Source: Melastoma dodecandrum
Taxonomy: Eukaryota; Streptophyta; Magnoliopsida; Myrtales; Melastomataceae
Assembly (NCBI GenBank): GCA_029817715.1
Contig: JARUPY010000271.1
Span: forward strand, 744,001-808,000
Length of the DNA: 64,000 nt
Direction of reading: 5' to 3'
Numbering within the stretch: the first letter of the stretch is position 1; each line of letters starts with the position of its first letter. Positions 49,096 to 63,326 of this stretch are shown here, one piece after another. Below the pieces are notes generated by a model. The model saw nothing but the letters and a program-made list of their open reading frames with translations. It made no database searches and was not told the DNA's origin. A program made the translations under genes and the position numbers.

Positions 49096-52000
49096 ATGAG
49101 TGGAGAAAGGAACAGAAGGAAGCCAGATAAGAGTGGTTCTGATGTTGTTGAAAAAGTTGTCGTTGCTGTTAAGGCCTCGAAAGAAATTCCCAGGGCTGCT
49201 CTCGTTTGGGCTTTAACACACGTCGTTGAACCTGGAGATCGCATCTCCTTGTTGGTGGTTGTTCCTTCTCAAAGTTCAGGTAAAGCGGGTTCCCCTTTTA
49301 TTTGGAGGATAACGTTTTAACCCTATCTGGATGTTCTCCAACCTTGCTTACTTTTTATCTTTGCCGGATCATCTCTTCGTATGATTTATTTTGATAATCA
49401 TTTCTGGTTGAAAATTAAGTTTCTGATATTGATAAAGTATTTTAAAAATATGTTTTTGATTTCTTTGTGTGATAATCTTTTGATTCTGTGAATTAATCGT
49501 GATTTACCCTTTTCTTCAATTACTTTTTATATTTTCCAGGCAGAAGGTTATGGGGTTTCCCGAGATTTGCCGGCGACTGTGCAAATGGTAACGGGAAGTC
49601 CGTTTCAGGATCAAGTTCAGAGCAAAAAATTGATATAACCGATTCTTGTTCTCAGATGATTCTTCAGTTGCATGATGTGTATGATCCAAAAAAGGTATAT
49701 ATGTGGTTTTTGGAGTTATTATTGTCCGAGTGATTTTTTGGTGTTTTCTGAGGAACAAATTTGTTCCTTTAGTCATGATGTATGTTTCTTGACAGATCAA
49801 TGTGAAAATAAAGATTGTTTCGGGATCGCCCTGCGGAGCAGTAGCAGCGGAAGCCAAGAAAGCTGAAGTTAGCTGGGTTGTGTTGGACAAGTAAGACCGT
49901 GTAGCTATCAACATCCAGTAGCCTTTGACAGTCGTAGTCACTCTTGGCATGTGATTAATACATCTGGCGTTTCGTTGTTTGTTTCCCTGCGTATTTGTGA
50001 CAGAGATCTAAAACATGAGGAAAAAATATGCTTGGAAGAGTTGCAATGCAATATTGTAGTAATGAAGCGCTCCAAACCCAAAGTTCTGCGGTTGAATTTA
50101 ACTGGATCACCAAAGGATGGAAGTACATTACCGGCTTTGCCAGATGATCCGGCTACTGGAGACAATCAAAATAAAGTAAAGGGTTCAGAATCTATTAGAG
50201 GGCCTGTTGTTACTCCGACCAGCAGTCCTGAGCTTGGGACACCGTTTACTGCTACTGAAGCTGGTACGTCGTCCGTATCCAGTTCAGATCAAGGAACCTC
50301 GCCATTTTTTATAACAGAGGCCAATCCACCAGCCAAGAAAGAATCTTTGATTTCAGAAAGCGGGAGGCATCTTAATGAATGTAGTAGTTCAGAATCAGAA
50401 TCTGAGAATTTATCTTTGGCCTCAACAAACCTATGGTTTCAACCGTGGATGGAAGACCTGCTGGATAGTTCTCACCCTTCCCGGCACTATGACGAAAGCT
50501 TTCTTAGGTTCAACGATAAGATTCAGACACCATTCCAAAACATGCATGATAAATTCTCCAGACATGAAAGAGACGATCTGATAGGATTTCCAAACTACCG
50601 AAATGCAAATGATTTCAGTGGAAATCTAAGAGAAGCCATCTCATTATCTAGAACTGCTCCAAGTGGTCCACCTCCCCTATGTTCCATTTGCCAAAACAAA
50701 TCCCCAGTTTTTGGAAAGCCGCCAAGATGGTTTAACTATGCTGAGCTAGAGATAGCTACAAGTGGATTCTCAAAGGCTAATTTTTTGGCAGAAGGCGGTT
50801 TTGGGTCCGTGCATCGAGGTGTTCTTCCAGATGGGCAGGTTATTGCTGTCAAACAGCATAAATTAGCGAGTTCTCAGGGAGATCATGAGTTCTGCTCTGA
50901 GGTGGAAGTCCTGAGTTGTGCTCAGCATCGGAATGTTGTTATGTTGATCGGTTTCTGCATAGAGGACAAAAGAAGGCTGCTGGTTTATGAGTATATATGC
51001 AACGGTTCCCTGGATTACCATCTTTACGGTACTTTTCTTATTTTATCTCTGCATATATTAATCTTTTAGGGTTAACTCATCCTAATTATATCCTATTCGA
51101 AAGATTAAGTCTTCAACTGTTCTACTCAAGGTTTATTCCTCCTTTAGTAGTGCCTGAATCTTGCCTGCTTGGCATGGAAGTCTGTCGAAGAGAAGTCATT
51201 AGCAATACAATTGCTGATTTTTCTTATATTGTGTAAGCTGCCACTAATGACTAATCCTTGGGATTTGTAGGTCAACAACAGGATCCACTGAAGTGGTCTT
51301 CACGGAGAAAAATTGCTGTCGGGGCTGCTCGTGGTCTACGGTATCTTCATGAGGAATGCAGAGTGGGTTGCATTGTTCACAGAGACATGCGTCCAAATAA
51401 TATTCTGATTACCCATGATTTTGAGCCGTTGGTAGGTTCCAAATCCGACTTGAGCTCATCTACCTTTACTTTGGCATTTAAATTGTAGTTTACTTCATTC
51501 CTGGTTGTCTTACCTGCTCGTTACTTGTTCCCAATTAAAATTTTAGTATTTCGATAACTTTTTGCCAGTGTTTGAATAAAATGCTTCCGTCAAACAGGCT
51601 GCTTTTTGAACTTCTACCTCGGGCTGCTTCTTTTGTACTTCCATCTTCGGATATTGCCAGAACTCTAGATTGTTGTCGTCCTTCACAAATTGGAATAGAA
51701 TTTATGTAACTGCTTTTCCCTCTAGGTTGGGGATTTCGGCCTTGCAAGGTGGCAACCTAATGGAGATACTGGCGTGGAAACCCGAGTCATTGGAACTTTT
51801 GGGTGAGTATCATTTTTCTCAAACTTGCTATTTCTATGATAGTACGAAGAACTATCAGTTGATTGACGTTCCTTGACAGATACCTGGCACCAGAGTATGC
51901 TCAAAGTGGCCAAATCACCGAGAAAGCTGATGTGTACTCATTTGGTGTGGTTTTGGTGGAGCTTGTCACTGGGAGGAAGGCTGTTGACCTTAGTCGACCT

Positions 52001-52620
52001 AAGGGCCAGCAGTTTCTCACCGAATGGGTACTTCATCTATATTCATTTCGACACATTAACCAATTTGTCAAAAAATTTTTACTCGTCTTATAGGGCAAGG
52101 ATCAGTTCGTTGGCCTATTTGGTTTGTTAACATTGTGTTTCTTTTGTGAGCAGGCTCGTCCCTTGTTGGAAGGCCTTGCAACTAATCAGCTGATAGACCC
52201 TCGCATCGGAGACAACTACTCAGAGGATGAAGTGCGGGCTGTGCTCCATGCTGCGTCTCTCTGCATCCATCGAGACCCTCATTCTCGGCCTCGAATGTCT
52301 CAGGTGCGGGGAAAATATATATCTACTCTTGTTGCATCCTGACTACAGGAGTCCAATGAGTTCTTACAATTTCAAATATTTAAAACCCGACTTGTTCATT
52401 TCCCGTCTGTAATCAGGTGCTGCGCATATTAGAGGGTGACTCTCTCATGGATGGGAGCTACATTTCGAGGGCACCCTCCGATGTGGGAAGCGGAAGAATG
52501 TTGTCAGAGAAACAGCCGTGCCTACTCGACGGCATCATCTCAGGGAATGAGATTGCGGATGCATTCACGGGGAAACTATCCCGAGATACAGAACGAACAC
52601 AAAGCGGGCATCGGCTGTAG
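49096..52620 (+). CDS. USP-domain receptor-like cytoplasmic kinase
   Basis: Putative serine/threonine kinase with an N-terminal universal-stress-protein-like domain, of the type database-named 'inactive protein kinase SELMODRAFT_444075-like' and related to PERK kinases. Nine exons (49096-49279, 49540-49694, 49796-49890, 50004-51028, 51271-51431, 51726-51802, 51880-52027, 52154-52303, 52417-52620) give 732 aa. Residues ~17-140 are USP-like ([20 protein letters not shown], then VVLDKDLKHEEK). A serine-rich linker follows. The kinase domain starts near residue 386: glycine loop [16 protein letters not shown]-type lysine in VIAVKQHK, catalytic loop [15 protein letters not shown], and [19 protein letters not shown]. 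The catalytic Asp and DFG are present, and the usual HRDxK lysine is Arg. There is no signal peptide or membrane segment. Activity is undecided. Confidence 0.9.
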
Positions 52621-53152
52621 CATTGAGAAAATTATCTTTTGGTACGGCGAAGCTGTTAGGAGCTGAACAATTTCATGGTAAATTCAGCGATCTGCTGAGA
52701 TTAATCTCATTCTCCGTTTTTGTCGTTAAATTTAGTGCTGGGAATACTCTTACGATGTACAAGCACCTGCCTCAGTTCGCAATGTCTTCTAGTAATTAGG
52801 AAAGTGAAAACGTCGGGTGAAATGTAATATTGTATATGCACTCTCCCAACGATTAAGAAGTGTTGTTAGCTCGTGCTTTTGAAGTTGCTTCGACAGGGTC
52901 TACTTTTTCTGCAAAAAGGAAAAGGCTGCTTCGAACTTCGAAGTCCACGATATGGCGTTGCAAAGCAGGTTTTTTGAAATCTCAACTTAACTCAAGAATT
53001 CAGAGGCTTACAAAGAACAATATCGGTCAAAGATCGGATCACCTTACTTCCTCAAATTCTGAGAGTGAATCGATGCCCTTGCTGCGGTGCCTGCTTCCGC
53101 ATTTTCGATCTGGCATACCTACAAATTCACAAGCCTGAGTCATTTCATGTCG
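52621..53152. other. Convergent 3' ends
   Basis: About 530 bp between the kinase stop and the stop of the minus-strand RRM gene. It consists of probable 3' UTRs. The small frame 52860-53138 has no recognisable content. Confidence 0.5.
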
Positions 53153-55075
53153 TTACAGATGGCCATTGGTAACAATCGATAAAGAGGTGTTAAAAAGCGT
53201 CATGTGGGCAGGGAGATACTCGATGCTCATCCCCTTGCGGTCGGACGATGCTAAAAGTGTGCCCTGAAGTCCCTCCATCGCCTTTGTTGCCTGCTCTATT
53301 TCCTGAAAACAAAAGAAACAGCGGCCATTGTTTAATCCTCTGGGTTTATATTGACAAAATCAGCTAATGTGTCATTTGTCTTCACTCAAGATGGAACACC
53401 TCAAAATCGGCAAAGGCAAGTGGAGTTCCTCCCCTACGCATTCTTAGTGCGACAAATCCTGGATATCTGCAGCGGAAAAGGTTCGAATTTTCTGGGATGT
53501 CATTCCATTGAGAGGATAATGTTTGAGAAGGATGCAGATGCCCGTGAAACTTACTGAGAGAAAACCTGCTCCAATTCTTCCATTGAGCAACTTGGACCCA
53601 AATTAGCAATGAATAAAGTTGAACATGGTTTATGGTCTCCGTTTACAGCCTCCTGAGACAATCATTAAGGGAAAACCAGCAAATGATAAACAGAATGGCA
53701 TATGAATGAAAGGTGTGTGATCTTTGCTAACATTTCCAGCCCTGGGAACACTGTCACCCCCAGCCATAGTGCTTCCATTACCTGCGGTCTCACTGCTGAA
53801 GGACATGAAGGAAAACTCCATAAGATTCTTTTTAGCCGCAAGAAAAATAACACTGTCGGGAGCATCTAACCTCTTCACCAGATCACTATCACTGCCGCAA
53901 TTACCATCCTCCTCCTTCGATGGGTCTTCATCCTCGGACGGATCCTCTTCCTCAGATGGGTCTTCGTATTCGGATGGAGCCTCTTCCTCTGATTCATCAT
54001 CTCCTGAAAGATATAACACAGCACACGGTGTAAAAGTAATCTATAGGACTTACTTCCAACAAATTAGTTCCTTGCTGAGCAAGACGACACAGAGAGACAT
54101 GTCTCCAGGGGCTACTCCCAGAAAATTTCAATGGTCAGAATGGGAGCATTGAAGAGTGTCTCACCCTCATTACTTGAAGTTGCTCGTTCATTAGATTTAT
54201 CTTTGGGTCTATTGTCTATGACAACATATGGTCCACTACCTGAGCCAAAAAAAGAACTAGCCCTGGTGATTGATGACAGATAAAAGAAGGAACTTCAATT
54301 GTTAAGAGCAACTAACAGCCTCCGTTTGGTTCCAAATATAGAGGATCGACCTGCTCCGCTTTTCCTCCTGGAATTTGTCTTGGCCAGTTCTATATGCAAA
54401 GTGGAATTAGTCTGAGGATCGAATTTGACTCCCTACACAAAAATCCGAAGAACGACGTTATTACTAAGAGATCAAGATAAGAGTCATCAACATCTAAGAG
54501 ACACCTAACCCCTCACATTCAGCGAATGCATTGCTGCTATTGCCGACTGATGGTTGAAGAAAGTAGCGAAAGCCACCACCTGACCGAAAAGAACAATACC
54601 TTGCAATCAGTTTACGAGCTTGATTCGCGAACTGCAAATGGCATTCTCTATGGATTACCACAGTTCACGTCCACTAAAAAGAGACCAAATTCAAACCAAC
54701 TCAATCGTCTGCTGAATCAACCCAACAAAGACTATGTTTAACCGATCAACCAGCTGTTCATTCATTATCACCAAACCTCAGTTCATCACACAGGCTGCAA
54801 GCCAGAACTTCAAGTCCAGGAAACCACACCCAAATCGGCAAGAGCGAAAAGGCAACGACCTGATTTCCGCGGCCGGTGTACTTTAACTGACAGGAATCAA
54901 AACCAGGACGGCGGCGAAAGAGGTTGTGAATCTCCCGGGCCTTGACGTCGTCCGGCAGTCCGGCGACGAAGAGCGTTCTGATCGCCCCGTTGTCGAGGAA
55001 ATCGCCGGCGTGCCTCCCACCGACTGGAACCGGCACCGGTGGCAGGTAGTAGGCATCGTACCCTCGCTGGGCCAT
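53153..55075 (-). CDS. Two-RRM RNA-binding protein with acidic linker
   Basis: RNA-binding protein of the WHI3/RBPMS-like plant family. Eight exons are predicted: 55075-54860, 54579-54517, 54432-54317, 54262-54165, 54003-53732, 53652-53555, 53466-53400 and 53302-53153, giving 359 aa. RRM1 spans residues ~30-115: IRTLFVAGLPDDVKAREIHN, VVAFATFFNHQSAIAAMH, LHIELAKTNSRRK. A linker follows with GPYVVIDNRPKDK and an acidic repeat (EDPSEEEDPSEDEDPS). RRM2 (about residues 220-310) reads CSTLFIANLGPSCSMEELEQ, RYPGF-type loop LRMRRGGTPLAFADFE, and KAMEGLQG. Exons 3 and 5 need GTTAGT/GTTAGC donors to stay in frame, since the better-looking GTCGAT donor at 54350 leads to a stop. The short C-terminus after SIEY differs from homologues I recall. 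Family call firm, exon 3 and 5 ends less so. Confidence 0.82.
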
Positions 55076-55736
55076 GATAGAACACCCCCCCCCCCCAACT
55101 CACACGCACCCTCCCCTGGGCAATACGTCTTCACCCACGCGCCGCCGCGGGAACGTCGTGGTGGTTTCCCGGCGGGGGGGATTGGCGGGTGCTGGTGAGT
55201 AAATTTTAGTGCCGGTGTTGCAAATTAGGAAATTACAAATTAGTCCTCAGAGTCTTGCGAATTTTACTAATCAATCACCCCGAATGCTTAATACAGAATG
55301 AATTATCGTCATTAGGATAATTAACCTTCAAGTGATAATTGATTTGCTCCCGCATCTTAAAACTACTTGAATCCCGACAACAAATCGTGATCGTCCTCGT
55401 TTTCCGACATCCAACAGTCCCAGCTGAACAACTACTTGTTCCCACGACCCCAGATCAACCAAAGCAAAAGAAATAAGGAACGCAAACAATAACGTCAATC
55501 ACGACCCCCGTTGGTTTCGCCGTGTTTTTATAGGAATTCATCATTGAATTGAAATCTTGGGTTCCGTTTCCTTTTTCTTTCTTCGTGTTAATTAATTCGA
55601 ATCCCCTGGGCTGAGTTGGGCCCCATGAGAATGTGAATCCAAATTACGTGGCATCTTTCGGTTGCGTCCGTAACCGCCCCGGTTCTACACCCAACATTCA
55701 CTCCACTCCTCCACGCAGGAGAGAGGAGTCATCCTC
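55076..55736. promoter_or_regulatory. Shared promoter region of the RRM gene and CBL10
   Basis: 661 bp separates two divergent start codons, so both promoters must share or abut this space. A C12 tract (55085-55096) becomes a G12 run on the RRM sense strand about 10 nt upstream of its ATG. No other gene fits here. Confidence 0.5.
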
Positions 55737-57976
55737 ATGAACGCCGCCGCCGCCGCCTCCACCACCGCCACGGTAGCCGGAGACGCGGCGTCCCCCTCAG
55801 TATGCCCCAGTGACCGCGCCTCGCGTCTCCTTCTCCTGGTTTATTATCTCATTACTGGAGATTATCATGTTTTTTTTTCCTGTTTCGTTCCCAGCAGAGA
55901 CGGGATACCTTCGCAATTGGCGACAGGCTCTTCGCCGCGACGATTTCATTCGTTGGGATGGTCCAAGCGTTTGTGTTGAGTTTGTCTCGGTGTTTTGATT
56001 TTCCGTTTGGACGTCCGAGACTTGCTTATAGCTACGAGCAGCTCTCTCGCATCGCCCATCGTTCTCCCTGTAGGTTTGATTCTCTACCTGTGCGGCTTTT
56101 CTGGATTTCCAGTGTTTGAATTATTTTGAGCATTTCAACCTGGATTGGTAACTCGTTCCACCACTCATAAGGTTAATGTGCTTCGCGGATGTGATTGTCT
56201 TACCGTGGATGAAATAGTAGGATTGGAACGAGTTTTCGGTTATCCTATTTGATAACTGCTGAACACGACCGTGCTTGTATAGTTTTAGCTTATAATGACT
56301 TCGATTAAAGTGATTTTACAGTTTAAGCGACTGCAGGATAGATCACTTTTTTCATTTTGATGCAATAATGTATGACCAATAAGTTACTATGTCCGAAAAT
56401 GAATTTTTCTTATATGGACTATTGAGCAGAATTAACACTGACACGAGTAGCTTTTTCGGCAGCATGCCATGTTCATTGTATTGTAAGTATTGAATGGGGA
56501 ATTGTTTTATTGCAGTTACTGTGAATGAAGTTGAAGCTCTACTTGACCTGTATAAGAAGTTGAGCGGTTCTGTAATCGATGATGGCCTGTTGCAGAAGGT
56601 GGTTTCTGATATGTACCGACCATTGAGTCATAGGCAGTGTTTTCTCTTGTGTTTAATCATGTCAAGTCAATAGACAGTGGTAGACACTGCTTCCATATAA
56701 CTTCATGATCATAAGGCAACTGTTAATATTTTCAGGAAGAGCTTAAGTTGGCATTATTTAGAACACAAGCAGTGGACAGCCTCTTCTTGGACAGGGTATA
56801 TATGCTATCTTTATGATCTTCATCCTATGCCGTGCCTACTTGACAAGATATCTTCAGTACTGTGCTAGTTGATACATGATCTTCTGTTGCAAGAACATTA
56901 AGCTTTAGAATTGAGATTTGAGAATGTAAATAGATAAGTCTCTCGTGTTGACCTGTCTTAAATCATGCTTTACGTAGTTCTAGATTCTTTTGTGATGATA
57001 AAATGTTTTTAATGTACAGCAGACATAGGTATTTTGTTTAATTGATTAAATTTCAGACCAGGCAAAGGGTTCTGGCCTGAAGATTTGCTCAATTTACTTT
57101 AACTTGCATGACGTATATGGAGGAGATTTATTTATTTGAAGTAGTTCTCGTTTTCTCTTACAGGTTTTCGATATTTTTGACGAAAAGCAAAATGGTGTGA
57201 TTGAATTTGAGGAGTTCGTCCATGCACTAGCCGTATTCCATCCTCTTGCTCCAGTAGATGAGAAAATAAATTGTATGGTTTCCAACAGCTAAAATATGAC
57301 TTAATACATCCAGTGATACTCATCCAACCTTTTTCACCTGTTGGATTTATGCAGTTGCATTCAGGTTGTATGATCCCAAACAGACCGGCTTTATAGAGCG
57401 TGATGAAGTGAGCACCTTTATGTTTGACAATATTCTTGTCTATTGTTGGTTAGTTGAGGATTTATAGCTTTGGAAATTTCAGGTAAGGAAGATGGTAATT
57501 GCTACGTTATTGGAATCCAGCATTCATCTGTCAAATGAAGCTCTTGAATCAATCTTAGAAAATGTTAGTGGCGACACTTGAGAATTAATTTCATGTGATT
57601 TGCTTATTTAAGTCTCTTGATATTCCTCTTGTGCAGACTTTTGCAGGTGCAGATGTTGACAAGGATGGTAGAATCAGCAAAGAGGAGTGGATCGCGTTCG
57701 TACGAAAGCATCCTTCGCTACTGAAAATCTTTACTGTCGATCATTTAAGGTACGTCACCCATGTCTTCACGAAACCAATTCTTTCCAGATCTGCGACCAT
57801 TATAGTTTGCAGATCTGTAAACTTTTGTGTTTTCCTCTTATTGTGCCATTGCAAGTTCTTGGTTTGCGTTCCTTTTAATTGGTGCTGGTTTCTCCTTTTT
57901 CCCCGTTCTTCGTCCTTTCAGGAACATCACAGCAGCATTTCCAAGTTTTATCTTCAACACGGAAGTCGAAGACTGA
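55737..57976 (+). CDS. CBL10: Calcineurin B-like protein 10, membrane calcium sensor
   Basis: Calcium sensor that recruits CIPK kinases (notably CIPK24/SOS2) to membranes in salt tolerance. Nine exons (55737-55799, 55895-56069, 56516-56598, 56736-56795, 57164-57272, 57355-57407, 57483-57563, 57637-57749, 57922-57976) give 263 aa. CBL10 is the member with an N-terminal hydrophobic anchor in place of a myristoylation site. Here residues ~25-55 read [20 protein letters not shown] then [10 protein letters not shown], and there is no MGC start. The EF-hand part shows [20 protein letters not shown] (degenerate EF1), [16 protein letters not shown] (EF2), [14 protein letters not shown] (EF3) and [13 protein letters not shown] (EF4). 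The C-terminus [12 protein letters not shown] is typical of CBLs. The acceptor of exon 2 may be 3 nt later (CAGCAG). It shares a 661-bp divergent promoter region with the RRM gene. Confidence 0.92.
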
Positions 57977-58377
57977 ACTGTATTATTCTAAGATTGTGAC
58001 AGCTTTTGCAATTACAGTCAATTCATCGCCGAAGTGACGTCTTCCACTTTTCTAGCCTAGATCGGGTGCTTTGCCTGATTTTCCTTGAGGCTATCTCCTC
58101 GGCTAATTTCATTGATGAAATTTACAATGAAATTTGTTGCTGCATGAATTCTACCATTTTTATTTTATCCTGCCAGTGGTTTTCTCGTGATTTATGCTGC
58201 TCAAATAATCCAACAGGGGTAGCCGTGACGAATTAGAACATTGTTTCACTGTACCAAAGCCATACAAAAGACTTGGAGAAGGGAAAAGACTAGTGTGTCT
58301 AACTCTTCAACTTTCTATGACTCTCTTGTCATGCCTTGTCTGTGGCTTTTTGTTTTACTGCTGATGGCGGCTGTGGC
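57977..58377. other. Convergent 3' ends of CBL10 and CYP90D
   Basis: About 400 bp between facing stop codons. It consists of probable 3' UTRs, with nothing else seen. Confidence 0.5.
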
Positions 58378-60405
<2,028 letters not shown>

Positions 60406-61418
60406 TTTCTGCTGACAAGTCGGGAATGTTTGTTTGGAGTGTGAAATATGTCCTTTCCAGTTCCCCTGAATTAAATAAGCTTGCCATATGATTATCAAAT
60501 ATCGGAATAGCAGGAAAAGCTCGAGCATGGCCATACATTTTTTTCTTTAAAAATGTGTGTTGAGCTACCACCATTCTGCTACAAAAGCGGGGCGAATATG
60601 ATAACGATTTGCAGCTAGCCATCACTTCACTTGAAAGGAAGATGAGCCGCCCCGACTGCATATTATACGCATTCTCAGCCGCACGGGTTGCGTCCATACA
60701 GAAAAGGAAGAAAGATTCCTTGTAGGTTTCCACATCCACGTTTTCCAGTCTCCCCCATTGAGTTCAACTTCTGTTCTTATTTTTTTTTTTTAAAAAAAAA
60801 GATTAAAGGACTCAGCAATCATTCAACCGTGGCCCATCCATGTGCATAACGAGATGCTAAAAATACTTTTTAAGTTCATCCATCTCGGTATCGGACTTTT
60901 TGCTGATAAAAATAGTGCAGAACCTCTTCCTAGAGGCTTGTAATGTGGTGCTTTTCAATAGGCCGAGGCTTTGTGCAGTTCCTTTTGGCCAACTTCATGT
61001 TTGTTTGACTACTTCATGAGATACCATCATCATCGCCACCAAGGATTCCTTCTTTTTGCTTACTACTCATGATTAGTAATCATCTGCATAAAATTTGAGT
61101 TATAGATTGATTTTCAGAAGATATTAATTGATTTCCTCAGGAAATAGGGGGCGAAGGAGAGAACATGGAATGAGCCATACCCTGACTATAGAACACAGAG
61201 AAATAGATGGACAAATGAAGATGACAAATTGAACAAGCCACTGGAACTGGATAAGTTTCCCCCAAAGACTTTATCCGTGGACAATCCGAATTTCACATCC
61301 TTTACAACGAGGCCAAGATATCGAAGCCTCTTCGCATCGGTTGAAGCATATCAGGGTATATTGGTGAGGAAAACAACAGTCAGCTCATCCCATATTAGAA
61401 CGGCAAAAGTGGAAAGTA
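60406..61418. other. Intergenic, CYP90D promoter side
   Basis: About 1 kb containing the CYP90D promoter, an A/T run at about 60780-60800, and the likely 3' UTR of the next minus-strand gene. No further gene is supported. Confidence 0.5.
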
Positions 61419-62869
61419 CTACAGGTTTGGAATGGATTTCGCTCGGATAAATTGCTTAAGTATGGCCTTCTCCTCATCAATGTGCTTCCGCTCTTCGGCA
61501 TCCTTTGGTTTGATCTTTCTTTTCTCCTCCAACATCCACTTGAATAGTTCGCGCTGCTGGCTCGGTGGAATTGGCTCCTTTGCTATCATAGGCTGTACAA
61601 CAGGAGTAGATGGAACCACAGAAGCAGTTGAAGTAATGGGACTGGAAGTCGGCGGAGAAATTGCAACTTTTGCATCTTCTTCTTCTTCAGCCACTTTAGT
61701 ATCTTTTTTGGAGGTCCTCATGAAAAAGTAAGCTACAGCACCAAGAAAACAGAAGGATTGCATTTAGAAACAGAGCTCGTTCGATTAATTTGCTGAGTAC
61801 TGAATCTATTTCTCTACTTTTTAAGAACAGCTACTCATCGCTCCAGGGATATCTCCTTCAGATTTCCTTAATCCAGGAATTCACATGTCACTTAAAAACT
61901 CAAAACACGTGACCTGAACAAATATTGTTCACAATTCCTTTACCTCAAGATATCCTCATATAAAACAAATAAATAAACCTTCCATTATCTCAGCAGACTC
62001 ACTACACAACTCTCTCCAGGAATCAATATCCTTCAGGTAAACATGCACAGCTTAAGTAGTTGAAGTTGTTACCGACCAGTTAACACTTGTCAGCGTCTTT
62101 ATTCAGTTGACAGCACAACATGCTCATGCCACTGGCCTGATAGTGACGTGTATACAATAGCATGGGCAGTTAGCAGTTGTATGAAGGTTCACCAAGCCCT
62201 TCAGACAGCAACTCTCTACAGTCGACAGGCATAAAAATTGAAACAATCCAACTACAATTGCCCTAATTGATTCAATCTTCCCCACAATAAGTAAAGCATA
62301 AGTCCTGCTTCACAATGCCATTTGCATCCCCTATTTCACACTAGTCCTTAGAAAGCAGTGTACCTAATGCTTTACATAATAAAAGAACAGAATCGATCAC
62401 ATGCATCTCCGCATACTCCGATCAAAAACAGGGAAAAACAACCATCTAGGCATTTAGAATGGACTCACTAACAGGCGCAGAAACAAAGACAAGAGAGAAA
62501 GGGAAAAGAATCAACACGACACCTCCAACGGCGATATTGACAGTGAGCAAGAGAGGCCACAGGAACTTATAGCGCCGTGCGAACGGCTCCTTCGCCGGGG
62601 GAGGCGGAGGAGGAAGAGGCGACTGCGGCGGCCGAGGTGGGGGAGCATGACTCGGCGCAGGCGTCCCCTTGGAGGCAGCAGCAGGCGACGCGGAGGACGG
62701 TGGCGGAGACGTTTGAGCCTGCTTGATTTGAGCTGTCAAGGAAAGGGAATCGGAATCACAGAATAAGCAGCGGCATAAAAAGATCAAATCTTGGCGATAA
62801 TTTCGTGACGATGGGCGGAAAACCTTTCTTGGGTTTGTTGGCGTATAGCTTCGGAGTCCCTTCGCTCAT
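61419..62869 (-). CDS. Small proline-rich single-pass membrane protein
   Basis: Three exons (62869-62824, 62732-62523, 61732-61419) give 189 aa. The N-terminus reads MSEGTPKLYANKPKKAQIKQ. A proline/alanine/serine-rich stretch (residues ~22-60, PPPRPPQSPLPPPPPP) follows. One membrane segment (~residues 68-90, FLWPLLLTVNIAVGAYFFM) spans the exon 2/3 junction. The C-terminal half has a serine/threonine/proline linker and a charged helix (RELFKWMLEEKRKIKPKD, EEKAILKQFIRAKSIP). I recall similar plant proteins annotated as proline-rich or unknown, with the N-terminal and C-terminal blocks conserved, but no function. The first intron has canonical ends and phases agree. The 790-bp second intron (61733-62522) contains no other gene that I can see. 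Confidence 0.75.
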
Positions 62870-63140
62870 GGCTCTTGCGTTAGGTTTGGGTTGGGAATGA
62901 ATTTTGGAAGACTACCTGGGATTAGTGTCCCAGCTCAGTCTTTTTACTCACTTCCGATGAAGATGATTTTGATTCAACAGATCGTTTGTCCAACTTTAAT
63001 CGTCTTTGTTAATCTCCAGCGATTTCTTCAGCCCAATTGAGTCCGGCTTCGGCCCACATCCATTCCCCCCAAAAAATCTCATTTTCCTTTATCCAAATCC
63101 CGGTTTCCCACCAAAACCAACTCCGGCTTCGACGAGGACG

Positions 63141-63326
63141 ATGTTGTCGCTTCGAGCCATGACGGCCTCGGCTTCTTGGGACACCAGGCCCAGGCTTCCT
63201 TACAATCCCAACAAGAAGGTCGCTGTCCCCGTCCCCGTCCAAGACTCGAGCAAGCTCTCGGTCTCCATCCTAACAGTTGTCTTTGTTTGCTTCGTCGTCG
63301 GATGTCGTAGTTCTTGTGAGCTTTGA
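63141..63326 (+). CDS. Short hypothetical frame with a membrane segment
   Basis: An ATG at 63141 opens a 61-codon frame. It reads MLSLRAMTASASWDTRPRLP, then YNPNKKVAVPVPVQDSSK and a hydrophobic stretch SVSILTVVFVCFVVGC, then stops at 63326. It lies about 270 bp from the divergent start at 62869, a typical plant divergent pair. No family is recognised, and it could equally be the first exon of a gene running off the right edge or a chance frame. The overlapping minus-strand frame 63079-63519 looks like a shadow. Confidence 0.3.
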   Translation: MLSLRAMTASASWDTRPRLPYNPNKKVAVPVPVQDSSKLSVSILTVVFVCFVVGCRSSCEL

